Origin: Ruminococcus sp.
Lineage (GTDB): Bacteria > Bacillota > Clostridia > Oscillospirales > Ruminococcaceae
Direction: 5' to 3'
Length of the DNA stretch: 5,298 nt
Assembly (NCBI GenBank): GCA_003446315.1
Contig: DMBA01000148.1
Coordinates: 1 to 5,298 of the forward strand
Shown here: positions 1-4,565 of the stretch, piece after piece
Layout of the letters: every line of letters begins with the position of its first letter
How positions within the stretch are numbered: the stretch's first letter is position 1
Notes under the pieces: generated by a model
Databases searched by the model: none
What the model was told of the DNA's origin: nothing
Seen by the model: the letters and a program-made list of their open reading frames with translations, nothing else
Position numbers and translations under genes: made by a program

Positions 1-97
1 CGATCGGATTGTCTGCATGCGAAATGATAGGCGCAGTCTGCGTCAATACAGACAAACAGACTACACCCGCCGCACAAATAGCGAGTTCCTTTTTCAT
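1..97 (-). CDS. Secreted protein, N-terminal fragment with signal peptide
   Basis: Only the first 32 codons are inside the window; the gene continues past the left edge, so its function cannot be told. The ATG is preceded by an AGGGGG Shine-Dalgarno site (108 to 103) with a 5-base spacer, the same type of site used by the hydrolase gene further right. The peptide has a textbook Sec signal: a positive start (MKKE), a hydrophobic core at residues 5-18 (LAICAAGVVCLSVL) and a c-region ending in S-H-A before Asp29, a likely signal peptidase I cleavage site after Ala28. There is no lipobox at the cleavage site, so a soluble or cell-wall protein is more likely than a lipoprotein. Next to a dockerin enzyme it may be another extracellular polysaccharide-related protein, but this is inference from neighbourhood only. 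Confidence 0.8.
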   Translation of the reverse strand, partial: MKKELAICAAGVVCLSVLTQTAPIISHADNPI

Positions 98-158
98 AAT
101 TTCCCCCTAAGTGACATATCTCTTTTTTACTTTTTATGGTTTACCGGATGGTACTTAT

Positions 159-188
159 ATTATAATTCGCAAACCGGTTGTTTTGCAA
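159..188 (-). promoter_or_regulatory. Promoter of the left-edge secreted protein gene
   Basis: On the minus strand a perfect TATAAT (-10, 164 to 159) lies 18 bases downstream of TTGCAA (-35, 188 to 183). Transcription would start near 152, giving a leader of about 55 bases before the ATG at 97. TATAAT also reads on the plus strand at 161-166 because the element is nearly palindromic, but no convincing plus-strand -35 or gene accompanies it. Confidence 0.6.
169..186. promoter_or_regulatory. Possible operator in the promoter spacer
   Basis: Between the -10 and -35 of the left promoter is the 8-base palindrome AACCGGTT (172-179), set in a looser symmetric frame GCAAA (169-173) and TTTGC (182-186). 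A second outer pair, TTTACCG (140-146) and CGGTAAA (189-195), flanks it. A central-CG palindrome in a promoter spacer is the usual place and shape for a LacI-family repressor site, so sugar-responsive repression is possible. This is inference; no regulator gene is in the window. Confidence 0.3.
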
Positions 189-260
189 CGGTAAATCCGC
201 AGGAAAACTGGACAAAATGCAGAAAATTAAGCATAGTCACTTAAACACAGTACACATTGC

Positions 261-294
261 AAAAAAAATTGTGCCCATGTCCTATGAGCACAAT
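261..294 (-). terminator. Rho-independent terminator (minus strand)
   Basis: Read on the minus strand, ATTGTGCTCAT (294 to 284) and ATGGGCACAAT (278 to 268) form an 11-base-pair stem with one T-G wobble and a 5-base loop. Eight T residues follow directly (268 to 261, the first shared with the stem). It would end transcripts coming from the phosphopantetheinyl transferase gene and from the putative small unit at 303-554, and it insulates the left-edge gene, whose promoter starts downstream. Confidence 0.85.
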
Positions 295-302
295 GTATAT
301 TT

Positions 303-443
303 TTATGCATCATATGAAACCGATGTGTCCGCAACGGCTTCTTCATAGATCCGATCAGAATATGTGCCAGATTCTGTGATATCAACTGCAAAAGCGTTCT
401 TTTCTGCAAGACCGTATGGCAGACATATACACCGATGACCCAT
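303..443 (-). CDS. Candidate small ORF or gene remnant (46 codons)
   Basis: No family is recognised. The frame from ATG at 443 to TAA at 303 encodes 46 residues; its second half is acidic and protein-like (for example AVDITESGTYSDRIYEEA, residues 19-36). The stop codon lies only 8 bases before the terminator stem at 294, as expected for a true gene end. Against it, there is no good Shine-Dalgarno site before the ATG, and the same frame upstream meets TGA and TAG near 495-500. A neighbouring frame just upstream also looks protein-like (residues ESYDLSDTEMRSFG), which could mean a frameshifted, decayed gene. It could equally be a short peptide gene or chance. Confidence that it is translated is low. 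Confidence 0.25.
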   Translation of the reverse strand: MGHRCICLPYGLAEKNAFAVDITESGTYSDRIYEEAVADTSVSYDA

Positions 444-526
444 GTCAGCACTGCCCGAATGAACGCATTTCCGTATCGGATAGGTCGTATGATTCTATCA
501 AATATCACATAGCTGCATTTATTCTC

Positions 527-554
527 TTTATAGCACATTTTTGAAATAAAGCAA
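527..554 (-). promoter_or_regulatory. Putative promoter of a small transcript downstream of the transferase
   Basis: On the minus strand TTGCTT (554 to 549) is followed after 16 bases by TATAAA (532 to 527), with TGC directly before it, an extended -10. The -35 hexamer is identical to that of the transferase promoter at 1238-1266. Transcription would start near 520 and stop at the terminator at 261-294, giving an RNA of roughly 250 bases. The stretch 98-574 otherwise holds no recognised gene. Confidence 0.4.
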
Positions 555-574
555 TGCTTTTATGCGCACATTTC

Positions 575-1213
575 TTATTCCTGAAACAAATCGGCATACG
601 GAACATGCACAAAAGCATCCGTTTCATAAAAGCGATCTGCGCACACAGCGATGCAGCTTGTATCCGTTTCCATGACAGAGAAACAGCACCCGAACCGTTC
701 GAACAATGCATCATCCGTTCCGGAAAAATCATGCTCCTTCAATTCATACACGATCCCGCATCCGAGATATTTTCCATAGGCTTCTTTCAGCGCCCAATAG
801 CGGCAAAACAGCCGGTCCGGATGCGCACATGCAGAAAGAGCATGCAGTTCGCCTTCGCCGCACACCATTTTCGAAACGTCCGTCCTGACTTCCGAAAGAT
901 TCTGATAATCAATGCCGCAGCGATTGCTGCCGATCACACAGGCAGCGCCTTCCGCGCAATGGCTGATGCTGAATGCTGCATCTCCGCCGTTTTCCGGATA
1001 TGGCTTTCCGTTTTCATCTGTTTTCCAGTAGGTCTGCGGCGCAGATCCGAATTCTGTTTTCATGCCGTATTGATACAGGCGGTATGCTGCCGCACACAGA
1101 ATGCGGTCTGCTTCCCGTTTATATTTTTCCAGACGCGCACGGCGTTCTGCCGGCAGCAGCGCGATCTGTTCCGGTGCGATCTGCTCCGGTAAATTGTTGC
1201 AGTAATAAACCAA
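575..1213 (-). CDS. Sfp-type 4'-phosphopantetheinyl transferase
   Basis: Transfers the 4'-phosphopantetheine arm of CoA to a serine of a carrier protein (fatty acid, polyketide or peptide synthesis) in the cytoplasm. With the chosen start it has 212 residues, close to the about 225 of Sfp. Family motifs appear in order: GKPY (69-72), FSISH (81-85), CGIDYQ (99-104) with metal-ligand Asp102, and WALKEAYGKYLGCG (140-153) with Glu144 and Lys148. The usual second acidic residue of GID-x-E is Gln104, a change from Sfp. The start is taken as TTG at 1213 because a strong AAGGTGA site (1225 to 1219) stands 5 bases before it and the protein then begins VYYCNNLPE, as family members do. GTG at 1222 is an alternative with no ribosome site. 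The longer frame to 1306 would run across the promoter and a DNA repeat. No carrier protein or synthase gene is nearby, so the target is unknown. Confidence 0.9.
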   Translation of the reverse strand: MVYYCNNLPEQIAPEQIALLPAERRARLEKYKREADRILCAAAYRLYQYGMKTEFGSAPQTYWKTDENGKPYPENGGDAAFSISHCAEGAACVIGSNRCGIDYQNLSEVRTDVSKMVCGEGELHALSACAHPDRLFCRYWALKEAYGKYLGCGIVYELKEHDFSGTDDALFERFGCCFSVMETDTSCIAVCADRFYETDAFVHVPYADLFQE

Positions 1214-1237
1214 TTGCTTCACCTTTTTTTTATTTTC

Positions 1238-1266
1238 ATTATAGCATAAAATGCGGGAAAAAGCAA
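1238..1266 (-). promoter_or_regulatory. Promoter of the phosphopantetheinyl transferase gene
   Basis: On the minus strand TTGCTT (1266 to 1261), a 17-base spacer and a perfect TATAAT (1243 to 1238) preceded by TGC, an extended -10. Transcription would start near 1231, about 18 bases before the TTG codon, just enough for the AAGGTGA ribosome site. This short leader supports the TTG start and excludes the longer reading frame. Confidence 0.75.
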
Positions 1267-1269
1267 CGA

Positions 1270-1359
1270 TGCACAATACGTTTCTCTCCCAATTGTTCAT
1301 ATGCAAGAACGCACAACCGCGCCGGCAGGTAAAAAGTCCATCATTTCTTCATTTTATCG
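1270..1359. repeat. 90-bp direct repeat, copy 1
   Basis: This copy matches 1411-1500 at 87 of 90 positions (differences at 1278, 1295 and 1315). It begins 3 bases beyond the -35 of the transferase promoter. It holds the GC-rich block CCGCGCCGGCAGG and a CATATG palindrome (1299-1304). No terminal inverted repeats or transposase are present. Copy number elsewhere in the genome cannot be seen here; its length and intergenic place suit a dispersed repeat family. Confidence 0.9.
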
Positions 1360-1360
1360 A

Positions 1361-1410
1361 CGGGGAAGCCCCGCTGCATATTTGCTTCGCATTTATTATG
1401 CGTGATATGC
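1361..1410. repeat. Hairpin-rich spacer between the 90-bp repeats
   Basis: Two symmetric elements fill the spacer. The first is CGGGG-AAG-CCCCG (1361-1373). The second is a nested pair: outer GCATAT (1376-1381) with ATATGC (1405-1410), inner CGCAT (1388-1392) with ATGCG (1398-1402) and loop TTATT. Neither is followed by a T run, so they are not typical terminators. They could be protein-binding sites or part of the repeat unit's structure. Confidence 0.45.
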
Positions 1411-1500
1411 TGCACAATGCGTTTCTCTCCCAATTTTTCATATGCAAGAACGCACGACCGCGCCGGCAGGTAAAAAGTCCATCATTTCTTCATTTTATCG
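1411..1500. repeat. 90-bp direct repeat, copy 2
   Basis: Second copy, 141 bases after the first in the same orientation. It ends exactly at the base before the -35 hexamer of the hydrolase promoter, so the two copies touch the divergent promoters at opposite ends of the element. High identity (3 changes) points to recent duplication or ongoing gene conversion. Confidence 0.9.
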
Positions 1501-1529
1501 TTGCATTTTTTCGGTTGATATGCTATAAT
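1501..1529 (+). promoter_or_regulatory. Promoter of the GH43 gene
   Basis: TTGCAT (1501-1506), a 17-base spacer and a perfect TATAAT (1524-1529) preceded by TGC, an extended -10. Start of transcription is expected near 1536, giving a leader of about 52 bases to the AGGGGG ribosome site (1578-1583). Over 36 bases (1499-1534) it matches the divergent transferase promoter (1268 to 1233) at 29 positions. Confidence 0.75.
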
Positions 1530-1560
1530 GAAAACAGCATCATTCTTTGTAAAAAATGCA
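1502..1560. repeat. Nested inverted repeats around the GH43 promoter
   Basis: TGCATTTTTT (1502-1511) and AAAAAATGCA (1551-1560) are perfect 10-base inverted arms enclosing the -10 element. An inner pair, ATGCT (1520-1524) and AGCAT (1536-1540), brackets the -10 itself. The outer left arm overlaps the -35, so a bound repressor or cruciform here would affect initiation. The arms are A/T rich, which lowers the weight of the match. Confidence 0.4.
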
Positions 1561-1587
1561 TGAACATTCTATAAAACAGGGGGATGA

Positions 1588-4500
1588 ATGATGAGATTCA
1601 AACAAACCGCAATGTGCCTTTCAGCCTGTATGCTCCTGACATGTGCAATGTCTCAGCCTGCATCTGTAAAGGTGCAAGCCGCTGCACCCGCCGTCTGTGC
1701 AGGATATGCCGATACCGCAAAACGGATCATCAGCGGCGCTTCTTACACGATTTGTCCGCGGCTCAGCGGAAAATGCGTTTCTGCGGATGCAAACGGAAAT
1801 ATTTATCAATGGGAAGCAACCGGCAATGCCGATCAGCAGTGGAACATCATCCGCACACCGGATGGCTGCTGCGCCTTTCTCTCCGCCGCAAACCCGTCTC
1901 TTGCCATGACCGTTGAAGGCGGCGACAGCAAAAACGGCAATAACTTCTCGCTCTCACCATATACCGGTGATGATGCACAGCATTTCCGCCTGACCCGCAC
2001 CGATGATGCATATATCATTCGCGGCAAAAACAGCGGCAATGCCGCCATGGATGTCTATGACATCAGCTATGAAAACGGTGCCAATATTGACCAGTGGGAT
2101 TATTGGGGCGGCGAGGGTCAGAAGTTCTATATCCGTCCGGTAAACAGGCAATACAGCTTCCTGCGCGGCGATCTTGATTTTTCCGGTACACTGGATGCAC
2201 GCGATCTGACCTTGCTCAAACGCGGCATGCTGTATGGTTTTGATGATATCATGGCACAAATTGCAGATATGACCGCGGATGACAAAAACACCGCAGCCGA
2301 TGCCGCTTTGCTCGCCGGTCTGCTGACGGCAAAGGATACCGATGCGCCCGCAATGTGCAATATCCCATATGATGAAAAAGCGGCTGCTTATCTCTTTGCA
2401 TATTTTCTCGGCAATGCACCGGAACAGGAACGCCTTTCTTATGCCGTATCTCTGGACGGTTATCACTTTACGGCACTGAACGGCGGAAATGCGGTCTGGC
2501 AGTCATCTGTCGGTACCAAATGCATCCGGGATCCGTATATTCTCAAAGGCGAAGACGGGTTCTATTATATGCTCGCAACGGATATGAAATCCTCACTCGG
2601 ATGGAGCAGCAACCGGAATCTCATCACAGCCAAATCAACGGATCTGATCCACTGGTTTGATGAATCGCTGATCGAGATCGCAAACAAATATCCGAACATG
2701 ATGAATTGTGACCGTGCATGGGCACCGCAGGCAATTTATGATCCGGAAAAAGCATCCTATATGATCTATTTTGCAGCGCGTGTGCCCGGAACAGACGACC
2801 GCACCGTAATGTACTATGCCTACAGCAAAAATCTCCGGACACTGGATACCGCACCTGCGCTGCTTTTTGCACCGGCAAACGGCAATGATGCGATTGATTC
2901 CGATATCATCTTCCAGAACGGCATATACTATATGTATTATAAAAACGAAACCAACAAACGCATTTACCTCGCAGAAGCCGACCATGCGTCCGGCCCATAC
3001 CGGGAGATCAAGCAGGTTTCAGAAGGAAATCTCGGTGTGGAAGGCCCGAATATTTATCATTCCATTGATTCGGATGAATGGCTCATGATGTCTGATGCTT
3101 ACGGAAACGGCTACTATGTCATGCAGAAAACGACCGATCTGGAAAACTTCACAACCGTCAGCAGAAATGACTACAGCTTCAATTTCACACCGCGCCACGG
3201 CTATGTCATCCCGATTACCGGTGAACAGTATACTGCTTTGATCCACGCATTTCCTTCTGACAATCTGCACACGTTCAATACCGGCGTTCGTTCTGTTTCC
3301 GTTTATGCAGATTCCGGATCAAATGTCCGTCTGCCGGAGACTGTGACTGCTGATTACAGTGACGGCGGCTCGATGGAGCTTGCTGTTGCATGGGATGAAA
3401 ATGATCTGGCGCAGCTGCGGAATGCAGGTGCCGGCACATATACCGTTTCCGGAAGCGTGCTCGCAGCGGACTATCAGAATCCGTTTATTGCAGAACGAGC
3501 CGATCCGTATATTGTCAAGGGTTCAGACGGATACTACTATTTTACCGCGTCTTATCCCGCTTACGGCAGCGCCGATAAAGGCTATGACCGCATTATTCTG
3601 CGGCGCAGCAGAACCGTTGCAGGACTTGCGGATGCGGAAGAAAAAACGATCTGGAATGCCCATCCGGACGGCTTGATGTCCCGCCATATCTGGGCACCTG
3701 AAATGCATGAGATCGGCGGCGCATGGTATATGTTTTTTGCAGCAGGTACGAAACAAAACGTCTGGGCGATCCGTCCTTATGTCCTGCGCTGTGACGGCGA
3801 TCCCTATACCGGAAGCTGGACAGAATGCGGACAGATGCAGGCAAGTTCCGGCGATACATCATCGTTTGCAGGATTCTCGCTCGATATGACCTACTTTGAG
3901 AATCAGGGGAAGCATTATGTGATCTGGGCAGAGATCAAAGGCGATTCTTCCCTGTTTATGGCGGAGATCAATCCGGAAGAACCGTGGAAGCTGATCTCTA
4001 AGCCCATTCTGCTCACAAAACCCGAATATAACTGGGAGCTCGTCAACAACCGCGTCAATGAAGGCGCTGCTGTGCTGAAAGCAAACGGAAAGGTATATGT
4101 CTATTTTTCGGCATCGGGAACCGGTTCGGAATATTGCGTCGGAAAACTGGAAGCATCTGAAAACGCCGATCTGATGAACCCCGCAAGCTGGAAAAAATAC
4201 AATACGCCGATGCTGAGTTCTTCGGATCTGGACGGAGAATCCGGGCCGGGACACAATTCCTTTGTCACGGATGAAAACGGCAATCTTCTCATCGTCTATC
4301 ACGCAAGACCGTCTTCTCATGACGCAAAGGCATGCGGGACATATTCCTCGGATCCGCTTTATGATCCCTGCCGTCATACCAGAATCCGTCAGGTCTATTT
4401 CGGCGCAGACGGGGAACCGGATATCGCCGTCAAAACAAATGATTTCCTTCGTCCGCAGTACCGGACGGTCACCGCTTCCGTGACAATCGGCGACAATTAA
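1588..4500 (+). CDS. Secreted dockerin-bearing double GH43 arabinofuranosidase/xylosidase-type enzyme with ricin-like domain
   Basis: A 970-residue extracellular enzyme. Order of parts: signal peptide (about 1-32, hydrophobic core ACMLLTCAM, cut near VQA-AAP); ricin-type beta-trefoil/CBM13-like domain (about 47-186) with QQW (83-85), QHF (131-133) and QKF (178-180); type I dockerin (about 193-248), whose first calcium loop DLDFSGTLDARD (195-206) is intact and second (227-238) weaker; GH43 domain 1 (about 260-556) with base Asp315 (RDPYI), Asp437 and acid Glu485 (VEGPN); Ig-like Big_4 type domain (about 567-626); GH43 domain 2 (about 630-955) with base Asp639, Asp766, acid Glu825 and metal-site His889 (GPGHNSF). 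Domain 2 resembles exo-alpha-1,5-L-arabinofuranosidases and domain 1 the Bt3655-like group, both from memory. It probably trims arabinose-type residues from arabinan or arabinoxylan on a cellulosome. The AGGGGG site at 1578-1583 fits ATG 1588 (spacer 4) or ATG 1591 (spacer 7); the latter removes one Met. Confidence 0.93.
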   Translation: MMRFKQTAMCLSACMLLTCAMSQPASVKVQAAAPAVCAGYADTAKRIISGASYTICPRLSGKCVSADANGNIYQWEATGNADQQWNIIRTPDGCCAFLSAANPSLAMTVEGGDSKNGNNFSLSPYTGDDAQHFRLTRTDDAYIIRGKNSGNAAMDVYDISYENGANIDQWDYWGGEGQKFYIRPVNRQYSFLRGDLDFSGTLDARDLTLLKRGMLYGFDDIMAQIADMTADDKNTAADAALLAGLLTAKDTDAPAMCNIPYDEKAAAYLFAYFLGNAPEQERLSYAVSLDGYHFTALNGGNAVWQSSVGTKCIRDPYILKGEDGFYYMLATDMKSSLGWSSNRNLITAKSTDLIHWFDESLIEIANKYPNMMNCDRAWAPQAIYDPEKASYMIYFAARVPGTDDRTVMYYAYSKNLRTLDTAPALLFAPANGNDAIDSDIIFQNGIYYMYYKNETNKRIYLAEADHASGPYREIKQVSEGNLGVEGPNIYHSIDSDEWLMMSDAYGNGYYVMQKTTDLENFTTVSRNDYSFNFTPRHGYVIPITGEQYTALIHAFPSDNLHTFNTGVRSVSVYADSGSNVRLPETVTADYSDGGSMELAVAWDENDLAQLRNAGAGTYTVSGSVLAADYQNPFIAERADPYIVKGSDGYYYFTASYPAYGSADKGYDRIILRRSRTVAGLADAEEKTIWNAHPDGLMSRHIWAPEMHEIGGAWYMFFAAGTKQNVWAIRPYVLRCDGDPYTGSWTECGQMQASSGDTSSFAGFSLDMTYFENQGKHYVIWAEIKGDSSLFMAEINPEEPWKLISKPILLTKPEYNWELVNNRVNEGAAVLKANGKVYVYFSASGTGSEYCVGKLEASENADLMNPASWKKYNTPMLSSSDLDGESGPGHNSFVTDENGNLLIVYHARPSSHDAKACGTYSSDPLYDPCRHTRIRQVYFGADGEPDIAVKTNDFLRPQYRTVTASVTIGDN

Positions 4501-4514
4501 CCAATCGCACCGCA

Positions 4515-4565
4515 AAAACCGGAAGCTGAACACTCAGGAATGTTGTGTGTTCAGCTTCCGGTTTT
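4515..4565. terminator. Bidirectional Rho-independent terminator between convergent genes
   Basis: Arms of 19 bases, AAAACCGGAAGCTGAACAC (4515-4533) and its perfect reverse complement (4547-4565), enclose a 13-base loop. The A run on the left and T run on the right let it end transcription from both sides. It begins 14 bases after the hydrolase stop codon. For the minus-strand membrane protein gene, the stop codon (4536 to 4534) lies in the loop and the right arm is coding sequence. Confidence 0.9.

Larger units (their letters stand above)
108..243. repeat. 8-bp inverted repeat flanking the left promoter
   Basis: TAAGTGAC (108-115) and its exact reverse complement GTCACTTA (236-243) enclose the left promoter. 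The left arm overlaps the Shine-Dalgarno region of the secreted protein gene. Arms of 8 bases can occur by chance at this spacing, so functional meaning is uncertain. Confidence 0.3.

Noticed and set aside
227..538. 103-codon minus-strand frame
   Set aside because: It starts in the promoter-like sequence at 527-554 and runs through the terminator at 261-294, with no ribosome site.
554..1192. Long plus-strand frame opposite the transferase gene
   Set aside because: Shadow of the minus-strand gene; no family resemblance and no ribosome site, while the opposite strand carries all the transferase motifs.
1214..1306. N-terminal extension of the transferase to an ATG at 1306
   Set aside because: It would run across the -10 and -35 of a strong promoter and into the 90-bp repeat, and lacks family similarity; TTG at 1213 has the ribosome site.
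1270..1500. CRISPR array
   Set aside because: Only two units of 90 bp with one spacer; too long and too few for CRISPR, and no cas genes.
1251..1574. Plus-strand frame over the repeats giving a repeated 30-residue peptide
   Set aside because: The 141-bp offset keeps the frame by being a multiple of 3, but all three differences between copies change amino acids, there is no ribosome site, and the first ATG overlaps a promoter.
1584..1916. Start at ATG 1584 in another frame
   Set aside because: Too close to the AGGGGG site and gives an unrecognisable peptide; the frame from 1588 has a signal peptide and full-length homology.
3859..4533. Long minus-strand frame opposite the end of the hydrolase gene
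   Set aside because: Overlaps the conserved second GH43 domain, composition is typical of an antisense shadow, and it begins in the terminator hairpin.
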